Assembly (NCBI GenBank): GCA_018894105.1
Contig: CM032121.1
Location: 5,002,507 to 5,066,506, forward strand
From: Jacaranda mimosifolia
Lineage: Eukaryota > Streptophyta > Magnoliopsida > Lamiales > Bignoniaceae
Length of the DNA: 64,000 nucleotides
Direction: 5' to 3'
Position 1 is the stretch's first letter; the number at the start of each line of letters is the position of its first letter. The notes beneath the pieces were generated by a model. That model saw only the letters and a list, made by a program, of their open reading frames with translations. It made no database searches and was not told the DNA's origin. The position numbers were made by a program, and so were the translations under genes. Shown here one piece after another: positions 12,117-24,637 of the stretch.

Positions 12117-15100
12117 ATGCGGAATTTTTGTTTTCTCTTTGCTCTTGCATTGTTCTTATTAAATAGCATTACAATCTGTTTAGCCGCAACATTTTTTAAC
12201 TTTACAACAGATCAACATGCATTATTTGCCTTTAAAAACACTATTACTTCAGATCCATATGGCATTTTGACAGAGAGTTGGTCCAGTAACACATCCATTT
12301 GTTATTGGATTGGCATCTCTTGTGGCACCAAGCACCACAGAGTTACAGCTTTAAATTTTTCTCATTTCAAGTTTGGAGGAACTATTGCTCCGCATCTTGG
12401 AAATTTAACATTTCTTCGATCTTTAGACATAAGCTTCAATAATTTCAGCGGCTCTATACCAAATGAGCTGTCCAATTTGCGCCGCTTGAAAGAGATTCAT
12501 ATTGGGGTTAATTTCTTAAGTGGAGAAATACCATTATGGCTTGGAACCTTACATGAACTTCAACATATACATATAAATAACAACTCCTTCTCAGGCAACA
12601 TCCCTCCATCTTTATTCAATGCTTCAAAGCTACGAACTTTAGATGTAGGGTACAATTCTCTTCATGAGAATATCCCACATGAGGTTAGCAATTTATCTTC
12701 ATTAGAAACTACAAATTTAGAGCATAATGTGTTAACGGGCACCATACCATATGGTATTTTCAATATGTCTTCTTTGAGAGTTATTATTTTCAGATATAAC
12801 AGTCTATCAGGTGAAATCCCAGATGATATATGCAGCAATAATATGCCAAAGCTTAAATCACTTTTTCTTTCATCAAATCAGCTTTATGGGCAAATTCCAC
12901 CCAATATATATAAGTGCAGGGAACTTGAGGACCTTCGCTTACCTGATAACCATTTCAACGGCAACATACCAAGTGAAATTGGGAGTTTGAGCATGCTCAA
13001 AATCTTATCTCTCCCGGTGAACGAGTTCACAGGTATTATATATTTTGACTTCTTTCCATTATAATTTTGTGATAGTATTGTTTGAAAATTATATCCCTTA
13101 GTGTAATAATCAATAAGTAAAGCTTTTTATCTATTAGAACCCACATGTAGGAAGTTTCATTTTGCAAAATACCACTCGTATATCATTTTCCATATTCTTG
13201 AACAATTTTTCTTTTTTTATGCATTGTATTGTTACATCATAACGAACTTGCATGTGCCATAGCAAAGCAAGTTAGAAACTTCACTTATTTGAACTATCTA
13301 GATCTTCGAAAGAACAACTGTAAAGGTGGTTTGAAAATCACTCTTGATTTCCATCCACTGACAATTATATATTCTCCTCTATGCATTTTATTGAGTGAAG
13401 TCTGTCAAGAAGTATATGCAAATGTTCTCTAATTCTAAATTAATTTGCTAATTTGACAAATGTTTATGATCTAAATTAACTCCAAACCCAAGTGAATGAA
13501 ATAGGAAGCACACCGAACGTATGTTGTGTTATACTCAATGAATTAACTACTTAATTATAAAATATTTACTAGTAGCCTAATGATTTTTATTCACTATCTA
13601 ATAGAATTAAAACACTGCACTTTAATGATGACACGAATGCAACTTATGGAAAAGAATTACATTTACACTTTTGATCATCCTCTAAAAATATCATTATGGG
13701 TTTAGGCCAAGAATCATAATAAGAAACTTTTTATTTATAGACACACACGCCTGCAGCTCGATAGATCGAAATTTTTACCTCACACTTTATATGTGAGACT
13801 TATGTCATTAAGTCAAACAGCCGCTCAAGAAAAATTACTTTATACCTCATATAATAATAATTTAACATGTATTTCAAAATGTGTATATCTTTTTTCATCA
13901 TATAACTAAACATAGGTGTTAATTGTAGCTAAGGATAGGTGAAATCTTTCTTCTTATTGTCTAAACTCTTATTTGCTTGACTTAATTTTTTGTGAAGATT
14001 TTGCTTAAATTTAAAGTAACTTCTACTTCACTTTACTTAGACAGAAATCTATCTAAATATAAAATATACATTAATTAGGGAATAAATATATTCCAAAATT
14101 TGAGATATCTATCTAGCTTCAAAAATTTAAGGTGCTTGTTTAGCTCCATTGTCATCTCTAATTGGAAATTGATAATCAGTACTAATGTGATTTAATAATA
14201 AATTATTGATTCATAGAAAATTGTGATTGCTCTCATAATAATATTTTTCATGTTTCATTCAACTTGAATCACTACTTTAAGAAATTATTTTGTAAGGAAG
14301 CTTCACAAACTTACAGGTCGCATACCGAAGCAAGTTGGGAACCTCAGTTACTTGGAAGTTCTAGTCCTTTCTAAAAACAGCTTGACAGGTACATACATTA
14401 ATTTAACACTTTAAAAAAAAATCACCTTTTAGTTTTCATATTCTCAAACAATTATTCTCTTACAGTAATAAACTTACAGGTGGCATACCAAAATAAATTG
14501 AAAAGCTCACTTCCTTGAAATATCTATACCTTGAACATAATAACTTGACAAGCATATATTCATAACAACTTGTGCATCATATGTTTGTGAGATGAAAAGC
14601 TCATTATGTATTCTTAGATTTATGTGCTCTCAAACAATTATTCTCTTCAAATTTTGGCACAACAATAGCTTGAAGATATGATATAAATAACTCTAGCTTG
14701 ACAAATATAAGATGCTTGCTTAGCCTTTTTATACATAATCTTTAATTAGAATAGATTAATGATTACTAATGCTTAACTTTAATTTAATTAATCCATATTG
14801 AAAATTGCGATTGAGACGTCATAATAGTGTTTTTTCATGTTTCATTAAAGTTTAATCATCATTTATTGTTTATGCATGATAATTAATGATACCTATTAAG
14901 TAGTTAATTCTCTAAAAAATTAATATATTTCAAAAGATATATATATATATATATTGTCTGAAAATTACATTACATTGTTTGATTATGGATGTTCTCTCAT
15001 TATTATATATTGCTTTAATTAGATTTAATAATATTTTCAAACGATACTTATATATATATATATATCATAAATTAGAAAATATTTTGTAGAACAAAATCAA

Positions 15101-17584
15101 AAATTAATTCGCACTATATGTATGTTTGCTGCAGGTGAATTACCACATGAGCTTGGCAATCTGGCCTACCTCAAGGTATTCGGTGTGGAATTGAATTGCT
15201 TATCTGGAGCCATCCCATCTTCCATTTTCAACATATCAACCTTGAATGTACTTGCATTTACCGACAATGGCTTTTCAGGCAGTCTTCCGTCAATTATGGG
15301 GATAAATTCACTTTTCAATCTGGAAAAGCTTTATTTGAGTCATAATAAACTCATTGGTCCAATTCCAAGCTCTATCGCCAATGCTTCTAAGCTTAATATG
15401 TTGGACATGAGCAACAACTCATTCAGTGGCTCTGTACCCAACTTTGGTAATTTAAGACTCTTAGAGCACCTTCTTATTTGGGGAAATAATTTGGCTGGAG
15501 ATTTCACATTTTTGATCTCTTCATTATCTAATTGCCGGTATCTGCAAAATTTGATCATATCGGGAAATTCATTTAAAGGAATTCTCCCAACTTCAATTGG
15601 GAATTTATCCACATCTCTTCAGGGGTTTGGGGCACAAATATCCAACATAAAGGGAACAATTCCTCCTGAGATTGGAAACTTGAGCAGTTTGCTAGACTTA
15701 CATCTTGATAGAAATGAGTTGACAGGATTCATTCCAACAACACTTGGGAAATTAAAAAATCTTCAAAATTTAGGTCTTGTTGACAATCAACTAGAGGGGT
15801 ATATTCCTCTCGATTTTTGCCAGATGAGCAATTTAGGGGTCTTGCGCTTGAGTAATAATATGCTAATAGGTCCAATACCTCAATGCTTTGGTGAACTTAA
15901 ATCCCTAAGAGTCATCTACTTAGACTCAAACAAGTTGAATTCCACCATACCTTCTACCTTCTGGAATCTTAGAGACCTTTTGGCTCTAAACTTTTCTTCA
16001 AACAATTTGGGTGGTCAACTTTCACCTGACATTGCAAGTTTGAAGGTAATCGACCAAGTAGAACTTTCATGGAATCAGTTTTCAGGTGATATTCCGAGCT
16101 CAATTGGCAGCTCCCAATCAATAGAGTTTCTATCTTTGGCACATAATAAATTTGAAGGTCCCATTCCTCAATCCTTGGGAAATGTCATAAATTTGAATGC
16201 ATTGGATCTATCTAATAATGATCTTTCTGGAGTGATCCCAAAGTCTTTGGAGAATCTCCACTACCTTCAATATCTTAATGTCTCTTACAACAAATTGGAA
16301 GGAGAGATTCCTACAGAGGGACCTTTTGTTAACTTCACCACTCAATCATTTTTTCACAACTTTGCTCTATGTGGTGCAACAAGATTTCAAGTTCATCCTT
16401 GTGTTGAAAATCTTAGAAGATCAAGAATATCAAAGAATGTAAAGTTTATCGTGCCCCCCCTCATTTCAGCTTTCATTTTGGTGATCGTCATACTAATGCT
16501 CATAAGGAGGCAAAAACGGAGCAAAGTACCTCCCTCGGTCCCAGTTGATATTTCACTAAGTATTGCATGGAGAAAAATTTCACAAAGAGAACTTGTACGA
16601 GGAACAAGTGACTTTAGTGAAACCAACCTACTTGGAAGAGGAAGCTTTGGTTCGGTATTTAAAGGGACACTTTCTGATGGATTAAATGTGGCAGTAAAAG
16701 TCTTCAACTTGCAGCTCGAAGGAGCAGCCAAAAGCTTTGATACTGAAAGTAACATACTGAGCACTATTCGACATAGGAACTTAGTCCGAATAATTGATTG
16801 CTGTAGTAACACCGAATTCAAAGCCCTGATTCTTGCATACATGCCAAATGAAAGCCTTGAGAAATGGTTATATTCCAACAATTATTTTCTGAATTTGATG
16901 GAAAGGCTAAAAATAGCAATAGATGTTGCATTAGCCTTGGAATATCTTCATCATGGTCATACATTCCCTGTTGTTCACTGTGATATGAAGCCAAGCAATG
17001 TACTGCTTGATGAAGACATGGTTGCTCATGTTAGTGATTTTGGTGTTTCCAAGCTCTTTGATGAAGCAGAGGTTGTGGTTCGAACCAAAACCTTCGGGAC
17101 AATTGGTTACACATCACCAGGTGATGTTCAATAATTTCCCTCAATATGTTGCTTTTCTATGTTTCCTTTATTTTATTTAGTTCTAAAAAATTTAATCTTC
17201 TAATGATGGATATTAATGATACATGAATTAGAGTATGGATCAGAAGGAAAAGTATCGACAAATGGGGATGTCTACAGTTATGGCATAATGTTGCTGGAGA
17301 TGTTTACAAGGAAGAAGCCAACAGATGATATGTTTAGTGAAGAAATGAGCTTGAAAGACTGGGTAAGTGAATCATTACAAGAAAATGCAATAACTCAAAT
17401 TGTGGCCCCTGGTTTGCTAGAGAGAGAAGATCAACATTTCAATGCAAAGGAGCAATGCATCTCCTCTATTTTTCAGTTGTCAATGGAATGCTTAGCAATT
17501 TCTCCTCGGGAAAGAATTAATATGATTGAAACAGTGGCTGCTCTCCAGAAGATCAAAGCTAGACTTTTAGCAGAGACTAGATAA
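12117..17584 (+). CDS. LRR receptor-like serine/threonine kinase, subfamily XII type (RLK-B), intact
   Basis: Plasma-membrane receptor kinase of the FLS2/EFR/Xa21 group. Exons: 12117-13032, 15135-17120, 17232-17584 (phase 1 joins), giving 1084 aa; including the optional cassette 14317-14388 gives 1108 aa. ATG 12117 is chosen because it precedes a signal peptide (residues 1-24, ending TICLAA). It is followed by an LRR N-cap (CYWIGISCG) and about 20 LRRs. A membrane helix lies at about residues 742-763, followed by basic RRQKRSK. The kinase starts near 803: G-loop GRGSFGSV, VAVKVF Lys, catalytic loop HCDMKPSN near 920, SDFG, APE-like SPEYGSEG formed across the last splice. Cys before the catalytic Asp makes it a non-RD kinase, as in pattern-recognition receptors. 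The ligand is unknown. The ectodomain intron is unusual: the family normally has one intron, in the kinase. Confidence 0.88.
13254..13325 (+). pseudogene. RLK-B intron: decayed LRR mini-exon
   Basis: 72 nt, phase 1, open frame (AKQVRNFTYLNYLDLRKNN readable), GT donor intact (13326-13327). The acceptor is CAT instead of CAG, so it is probably not spliced in. It is the counterpart of 662-733 and 24839-24910. Confidence 0.65.
14317..14388 (+). other. RLK-B candidate cassette exon encoding one LRR
   Basis: 72 nt with TTACAG acceptor before it and GT donor after it, phase 1 at both ends, no stop. It codes GRIPKQVGNLSYLEV then a normal LRR end (SKNSLTG). Joined between 13032 and 15135 it adds exactly one 24-residue LRR with correct spacing; skipped, the LRR spacing is also correct. 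Either a constitutive or an alternative exon is possible. No transcript evidence is available here. Confidence 0.7.
14480..14551 (+). pseudogene. RLK-B intron: decayed LRR mini-exon
   Basis: 72 nt after an intact TTACAG acceptor. It contains an in-frame TAA after the GIPK motif, the last base is A, and the donor has become GC. It is the counterpart of 1816-1887, which carries the same TAA, so the stop arose before the paralogues separated. Confidence 0.65.
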
Positions 17585-18499
17585 CATCAAATAAATGCAA
17601 TTTCCATTGCTGAAGGTAATAGTTATTGATAAGAACAGTGTTCTTGCATGACTTATGTGAAAAAGAATAAGGCTGCTTGAATTAGATTTTAAGTGTTGTG
17701 TTTTCAATCTATGAATTTGATATATAGTTTAAGGGCTCTGAAAAATATGCTTTGTTATAGAGCTTCTATTCTTCTTCGAAGAATCATATAAAATTAGCGT
17801 TTTCCTTCCATTTTTAACATAAAACATCCCTACATCATATCAAAGGTACTACATATAACACAAATGTATATGCATGTGGATATGAAACATGAATCTTTTA
17901 TCATCACTACAAGTTGCAATATGTTGACGAATACTATAAATATACTTTGATAGATCTAATATGATTGGTGGATGATATAGGTGAGATCTAATCTAACCAT
18001 GATATCAAAAGATGGGTTTTCGATTTTCTAATTTTCAGGTTTTCAAGTAAAGCCCATAGAAAACCACCACTTATAATCAGGCCTTTCTTGGTCAAGCAAT
18101 TTAATTGTGTTTAGGCACATATAGATCTTGGACAGTAACTCAACTCTCTGTGGATAGTGTTGTAGTTCGCCATGCCTTCATTAGTAAAAATTATATACTA
18201 TAATAATATACTAGACTTTTGAAGACTTAAAAACAATGAGTTCAAAATTGAAAATGGCCAATAAAGTCGAGCGAGTGAAAAACTATTCAACTGGTAACTA
18301 ATTCAAGTGAGCTTTCAGGGGTGAAATTGTGAAATATAAAGAAAGCAGGGATTTCAAGTTCTCCACCAAATCAAAACAAATACAACTCTAAAGTAGAATG
18401 ATGCATAACAAAAAAAATCCTGCCACTAGACAAGCCAGCTTGTTAGTCAATTTTAACTGCCTGAAACGAATTACCGCCATCTTTGGTTGAAGAACTAAG
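17585..18499. other. RLK-B 3' flank, no gene
   Basis: Homologous to the flanks after RLK-A and RLK-C. AT-rich, with no conserved ORF. The poly(A) signal cannot be assigned with confidence among many AATAA-like sites. Confidence 0.55.
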
Positions 18500-18625
18500 T
18501 CTCTGCTAGCGAACTAAATGGACACCGCTCGGACCGTCAGGTGATAATTTGTTTGAATTTGAAATTCTAATATTTAGCACTGTTTAAACAATTCTGAGTT
18601 TTGATTCCATTTCATTCTTGAGAAG
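18500..18625 (-). pseudogene. ARF17-like fragment, copy D, distal part
   Basis: Minus-strand remnant of the ARF exon (region coding LSPGG and the preceding LNIGI/NSDKL motif in the other copies). It is heavily substituted, and the MULE-like element 18626-20053 splits it from 20054-20130. It sits downstream of RLK-B, as copies A and B sit downstream of RLK-A and RLK-C. Confidence 0.6.
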
Positions 18626-20053
18626 TTGGTAAAATTGTAATTTTCGTTCCTCAACTATTGTCTATTTCGATTTTAGTCTATTTTGATGTGGGGTTTGCAC
18701 ATTTGATTCATCACACATAAAAATTTTGCACATTGAGTTCAATTTTTTGCACATTTGGTCCTTCGAGCTCAATTTTTTTCAATTGAGCCTGAACAATGCC
18801 AAGCCAGCTTCAATTGGGATTTAAATTTGAGGGGTTTTGGCCATTTGTCATGCGAGCCCAAATCATCCACCATGTGCAATGTCATGTATTTTTTATTAAT
18901 TAATAATAAAATAATAAATAAATTAAAAATAATCAAAATCTAAAAAAGTATCACACATTCAATAATATTAAATAATAAACATATCTAAAATAGTTTAATT
19001 AATAATGTTGCATATTTAAAATAATTTATTTAAATAATTAAATTTATTAATAACATTAAATTTTAAATTTATTTATTAATTGAATTAAATACTTCATAAT
19101 TCTAAATTAATAAACATATCTAAAAAATTTAAATAAATTCAAGTGAATGATTTAGTAATTAAGAATAAAATAAATAAATAATTTAAATAAAAAACTAAAA
19201 TAATATTATTTAATAATATTAAAATATAAACATGATTGAAAATAAATTATTTAATTTAATTATGTATATGAATAATTTATTTAAATAATTAAATTTAATA
19301 TAATAATATAATTTTGATTATGTTTTAGATATATATTTAATAATAGTAAAATAATTAATATGTGCAAAATTAATCTATTAAAATTTAATAAATCTCTTAT
19401 TAATTAATAATAAAATAATAAATAATTAAAAATAATAAGAATCTAAAATAATGTCCTTTGTGTGTGCGTATATATATTATGTATATATATATATTATATA
19501 TGTTTACATATGCCATACATATCTTAACAATAATATTCTTTAATATTTTTTTGCTTTTTTTTTTTTTTAGTTTTTCCCTCTTTTTTTTTTTTATTTTGGT
19601 TTCAATCAGTTGGTTGATGTGGCAGATGACATGGATGATGATGTGGAGTTGAATGATAAATGTCATAAAATCGCCAATATATATATATATTATGTTTACA
19701 TATGTCATACGTATCTTAACAATAATATTCTTTAATATTTTTTTGCCTTTTTTTTTTTAGTTTTTCCCTCATTTTTTTTTTTTTTTTGGTTTCAATTAGT
19801 TGGTTGATGTGGCAGATGACATGGATGGTGATGTGGAGTTGAATGATAAATGTCATAAAATTACCAAAAATTAGGCCTAATTGATGTTAACGAGGCAATT
19901 ATTGGGCCCAATCGAATAAATTTTAGCCGGGTGGACCAAATCTTTAAAAAATTGGACAAAATGTGCTAAAATTTAATGCAACATAGATTAAATATTTTAA
20001 AATGGGATGAAATCAAAACATGCAATAGTTGGTGGACTAAAATTATAATTTGC
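18626..20053. mobile_element. MULE-like non-autonomous element, 1428 bp, 9-bp TSD
   Basis: Imperfect terminal inverted repeats (AAATTGTAATTTTCGTTCC at the left against AAATTATAATTTTAGTCC read inward from the right; both continue with CAACTATTG). The flanks are CTTGAGAAG (18617-18625) and CTTGAGGAG (20054-20062), a 9-bp target duplication with one mismatch, typical of Mutator-like elements. The uninterrupted ARF sequence near 49055 confirms the insertion point. It contains a tandem duplication of about 190 bp (19480-19676 and 19680-19865) including a GATGTGGCAGATGACATGGA segment. No transposase is visible. Confidence 0.75.
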
Positions 20054-20130
20054 CTTGAGGAGTTCCACGAAAGTTTGTTGGGAATTAATATTAAGTTCAC
20101 ATCTTTGAAGATTTACTCTTCATTCTTTTA
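20054..20130 (-). pseudogene. ARF17-like fragment, copy D, proximal part
   Basis: Continues the ARF exon remnant after the MULE-like insertion (the stretch matching the FTELLKN coding part of other copies). Homology fades after about 75 bases. Confidence 0.5.
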
Positions 20131-20890
20131 TAAACTTGAAGAATTTTTCATTAATATATATATATATCATTAATTTAGTTTATACCATTTTATGGAGCTA
20201 AAGCAATAAAATTTTAAATAAAATTTCATATAGGTGATAGGTAAGAGTATGATTCTATTTGATGGGCAAAATTACAAAATTCGTCCTGTAATTTTACTCC
20301 ATTTAGTTTTTCGTCATATAACTTGCATAATATCAATTCTAGTCCTATAAATATTAAAAAATCATTTTTCTTACTTTTTTCGCCGAAACTGGCAGAAGTC
20401 GCCGGAAAAACTGATGTGGCTCATCGGGCGTGTGGCAGCTTGGAGTTTTTGCCATATTGGACTGCCTAGTAAGCATTTTTTGTCTTTTTCTTGCTTACTT
20501 GGCAAAATACATGTCTTTTCTTTTCTTTTCTTTTTTTTTGTAATTTCAAATATATTATATAATTTATATATACACACACATCTATTTTATATATATTTAT
20601 ATATTACATATCGTCATTTTTTCTCCAAAACACAATTTTTTTCCCAAAATACCCTTTACTATCCTTCATTATCCCCAAAACTTTTCCATTTTTTAATACA
20701 GACATATTTATATATATATATCATATATATTTTAATATAATCACTCAATTCCATTTTTAACCCAAAAATCTAATAAAAAACATTGATTTGACTTTTACAG
20801 TAAAAAATATCTCCCCCAAAACATAAATAAACACACATCTATTTATTTATAATCAATAATTATTTAGTAATTAAAAAATAAAAAAATTTA

Positions 20891-21480
20891 ATCTACCATA
20901 TTAACAATATTCTTTTAACTCACTTAGTTGGCACAACTTTGAATTTAAAAATATACACATATATATATGAACATATATTTATATAAATATATATTTATAT
21001 ATATTTTATAATTATTTACTAATTAAAAAACAAAAAAAATTAATCTACCATATTAACAATATTCTTTTAACTCGCTTAGTTGGCACAACTTTGAATTTAA
21101 AAATATACACATATATATATGAACATATATTTATATAAATATATATTTATATATATTTTATAATTATTTACTAATTAAAAAACAAAAAAAATTAATCTAC
21201 CATATTAACAATATTCTTTTAACTCGCTTAGTTGGCACAACTTTGAATTTAAAAATATACACATATATTTATATAAATATATATTTACATATAATTTATA
21301 ATTATTTACTAATTAAAAAATAAAAAAATTTAATTATCATATTAACAATATTATTTTAACTCGCTGAGTTGGCACAACTTTAAATTTAAAAATATAAATG
21401 TATATTCATATAAATATATATTTATATACAATTTATAATTATTTACTAAATAAAAAACAAAAATACATAGTTAAAATAAT
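20891..21480. repeat. Tandem array, about four 152-bp units
   Basis: Units start at 20891, 21043, 21195 and 21333 (the last shortened). Each has CATATTAACAATATTCTTTTAACTC-like DNA, then CTTAGTTGGCACAACTTTGA and an AT-rich tail. The second and third units are almost identical, showing recent expansion. Non-coding. Confidence 0.85.
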
Positions 21481-21534
21481 TTAAATTAAATTTAAATTTA
21501 AAAAAAAAAAGAAAAGAAAAGAAAAGAGGCATAG

Positions 21535-21810
21535 CCATGGCCGCCGGCCACCCTCTGGCCATGGCCAACACTCCTCCCTCCCCCACCCCCCCACCCCACC
21601 GCCCGTGCCTGGCCACCACTCCCCCCTCCCCACCACCCCTCCGCCCCCTGGCACCCACCATGATTGCCGCGTGGCCATGGCTACGCAGCTGGCCAGGGCC
21701 GAGGCAACCATGGCCAGATCCAGGCAGTCGGCGAGCTCACCTGGCTCATGGCCATGGCAGCCCAATGGGGTGGTGGGGGTACGGGCATTGGGGTGGGGTG
21801 GGGAGGGGGG
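21535..21810. repeat. GC-rich island with CCATGGCC palindromes
   Basis: About 275 bp of high GC with repeated CCATGGCC/GGCCATGGC palindromes and C/G runs, set between an A-rich stretch and a TA-rich stretch in otherwise AT-rich DNA. Two similar islands lie at 26220-26370 and 46180-46345. Pro/Trp/Gly-rich ORFs on both strands are compositional and not conserved. Confidence 0.7.
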
Positions 21811-22304
21811 ATAGGGGCATATATATAATGTATATATGTATGGATGTATATATAAATACATATATTTAGATATATGTGTATATATGAATATATGTCAATA
21901 TATATTATTATATATATCTATTTGGCATTTTGTTTTTGTTTTTTTGTTTTTTTGTTTTTTTGAATTAATCAAGCCACGTCAGCTACCAACATGGCAAAAA
22001 CTCCAAGCTGCCACACACCCTATGAGCCACGTCAACTTTTCCGGCGACTTCCGTCGGTTCCGGCGAAAAAAGGACGAAAAATGACATATTTTTAATACTT
22101 ATAGGACTATAATTGATATTATACAAATTATATGACGAAAACCCAAATGGGCTAAAATTGTAATTTAGAACTTAATGTAGAAAAACAACACATAAAATAT
22201 TGCTCCTTCCATAATATCCTATGGTATTATATTATAACGTATTTGTTTGGTTTCTCTTTTTGCCGCAGATCAAGTAATAGAAATACGAGAAGCCAAATAC
22301 TAAG

Positions 22305-22962
22305 TGTTGGAATTAATTAGGACTCTAGATAGTACGTTAAGTGGAGAAGAGGTGAGAATTATTTGGGATCTCAATCCCACATTGGAAAAATAAGAAAATG
22401 AGAGTTCCTTTATTAGGTGAATATCTTGTTATGCTTTCAGATTATTTTAAGGTTTTGGAGAGTGTCCAAGTGCACGGGAATTATATATATTGTTTGAATA
22501 ATATTTATATATATATATATATTTTAATTTAGCATTTAATTAAATATGTAATTTAATTAATTATTTAAATTACGTTTTTTAATCAAAAACAATGTGACTG
22601 TTAAGAAAAAAACAAGACTATTATAATTAGTGTGTTGTTTAAACTAGCAGTCATAATTGTGTGAATAGTTGTTGTAAGACTATATAAGGGAATTAATCCA
22701 CACAAATTGTGTATGCATTTTTAAAAGCAAAGTATTATTATTCTCCAGCAAAAGATATTTCATACTCTTTTCATTATTCTCAACATCATCAGAAATTCTT
22801 AAGTAGGAATTTCAGAGTACTGATTGCAATTCCTTGGGTGCCTTAGTTATAGTCCCTGCAACACAAATAGTGGGGGCAATTATTACCTTAAAGACAGTGT
22901 AGGAGTTTCTGCACGCAATTAGGCACATCAGAATTCCAACTTTTCAACATATTTTTCTAGCA
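22305..22962. mobile_element. Probable solo LTR, 658 bp, TSD CTAAG
   Basis: Starts TGTTGGAATTAATTAGG, ends TTTTTCTAGCA, with TG...CA termini and the 5-bp target duplication CTAAG at 22300-22304 and 22963-22967. It contains CCCACATTGG and a TATA-like CTATATAAGGG (22679-22690), as in LTR promoters of plant copia elements. There is no internal domain, so it is read as the product of LTR-LTR recombination. Confidence 0.7.
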
Positions 22963-22997
22963 CTAAGTATATTCATCCTATATGTCTTTAGACTTTT

Positions 22998-23046
22998 TTG
23001 ATTAAAAAACACACGCACACACACACGCACACGCACGCACGCACTC
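22998..23046. repeat. CA/CG-type microsatellite
   Basis: Alternating ACAC/GCAC dinucleotide-type repeat just upstream of RLK-C. Confidence 0.85.
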
Positions 23047-23275
23047 TTACAGTTCTTCTAATGTCATGAAACTCAACTTGGACTTACTGTTAACAGTCTA
23101 ATGCGATGATATTGTTTTCCAGATTTTCTAACCTTTCCATTATGTATTAATAAAAAAAAGAGACACTCCTTAAAGTAATTTTCTATATTCTAACGTTATA
23201 TATACCTAGAAGAACATGCATGAATGCATCTTTCTCTTAGTAACTAAAAACATTCGATAACAAAAGTACCCATGA

Positions 23276-24208
23276 ATGAGGAATTCTTGTTTTTTCTTTG
23301 CTCTTGCTCTACTGTTATTATCAGACAACATTTACACTCTGCTTAGCCAAAATAATTTTCAATTCTACTATAAATTAACATGCATTACTTTCTTTCAAAA
23401 ATTCGATCACTTCAGACCCATGTGGTATTTTAACCTAGAATTGGTCTAGTAACACATCCATTTGTTACTGGCCTGGTGTCTCTTGTGCTACCAAAAACCA
23501 TAGAGTTATAGCTCTAAATATTTCTCATTTCAAGTTTGGAGGAACTATTGCTCCACATTTTAAAAATTTAACATTAATTCTTCAGTCTTTAGATGTTAGC
23601 TTTAATGATTTCACAGGCTTTATACCAAATGAGCTGTCTAAATTGCATTGTTTGAAAGAAATTTATATGAGGTTTAACTTCTTCTTAGGAGAAATACCAT
23701 CATGACTTGGATATCAAAACTTCAATATATACATTTGAATAATAACTCATTCTTAGGTACCATTTCTCAAGTACCATCCCTCCATCTTTATTCAACACTT
23801 CAAAGCTATAAACTTTAGTTATGGGAGACAATTTTCTTGGTGGGAATAATCCACAGGAGATAGGCAATTTATCTTTCTTAAAAAGAATAAATTTAGAGCA
23901 TAATAAGTTAACAAGTCCCATACCATATGATATCTTCAATGTGTCTTTTGTGAGAGCAATTAAACTTAGAGTTAATAACCTAACAGGTAGACTCCCAGAT
24001 TCCATATGCAACAATAATATGCCAAAGGTTAAATCACTCTTTCTCTCGTCAAATCAGCTTTACGGGCAAATCCCACAAAATATATACAAGTGCAGGGAAC
24101 TTGAGGATCTTTGCTTGCCTATAAATCATTATAATGGCAACATGCCAAGTGAAATTAGAAGTCTGAATATGCTTAGGATTTTTTCTCTAGGGATGAACGA
24201 GTTCACAT
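23276..24208 (+). pseudogene. LRR receptor kinase pseudogene RLK-C, exon 1
   Basis: Homologous to RLK-B exon 1 from the ATG (start MRNSCFFFALALLLL, a signal peptide) to the donor at 24209-24210. Small indels and stops break the first half (for example near 23437 and 23702). The second half, from 23821, is open and codes three to four LRRs including LTGRLPDSICNNNMPK. The last base before the donor is T instead of G. It lost function by point decay. Confidence 0.85.
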
Positions 24209-24338
24209 GTATGATATATATGTTTTGACTTTTTCCATTATAATTTTGTAATAGTACTGTTTGAAAATTATCTCATTTAATTTGGCATGCAATCAATAAG
24301 TTAAGCTCTTATATACCTAGTAAAACCCTCATATAGGA

Positions 24339-24599
24339 ATGGGGGTGTAAATGAGTTGAGCCGAGCCAAGCCCAAATCTAGCAAGTTCAAGCTTAGCTTG
24401 TTAAATAGACGAAGGCTCGGGAGAGCTTTATCAGACTCGACCTATCATATGGAAGAGAAGAGCTTGATTCGTATAAGTTCGATGAACTCGAACTCTTGTA
24501 TAAATTTGGATTAGTTCGAGCTCATTTAGGCTCAAAATAAAATCTATAATTATAAAGTTTTCAAAAAATATTTGTTATTTTTCTAAAAATAACAAACAA

Positions 24600-24637
<38 letters not shown>

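Larger units (their letters stand above)
20269..22166. mobile_element. Long-TIR non-autonomous element with internal tandem repeats and GC island
   Basis: The ends form an imperfect inverted repeat of about 200 bp. The left end starts AAATTACAA, then TCGTCATATAACTTG, then GCCGGAAAAACTGATGTGGC; the right end is its complement, finishing TGTAATTT. It resembles Mutator-type MITEs, but I could not find a 9-bp target duplication. Inside are four tandem copies of a 152-bp unit (20891-21480) and a very GC-rich island (21535-21810). No transposase coding is visible. Confidence 0.65.

Noticed and set aside
16393..16881. 162-codon minus-strand ORF
   Set aside because: Antisense of the RLK-B kinase domain.
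21446..21869. Pro-, Trp- and Gly-rich ORFs on both strands
   Set aside because: They follow from the GC-rich palindromic island and differ in every frame; no family resemblance.
22374..22385. CCCACATTGG resembling the upstream element of plant snRNA promoters
   Set aside because: It lies inside a solo LTR where this motif is common, and no snRNA follows.
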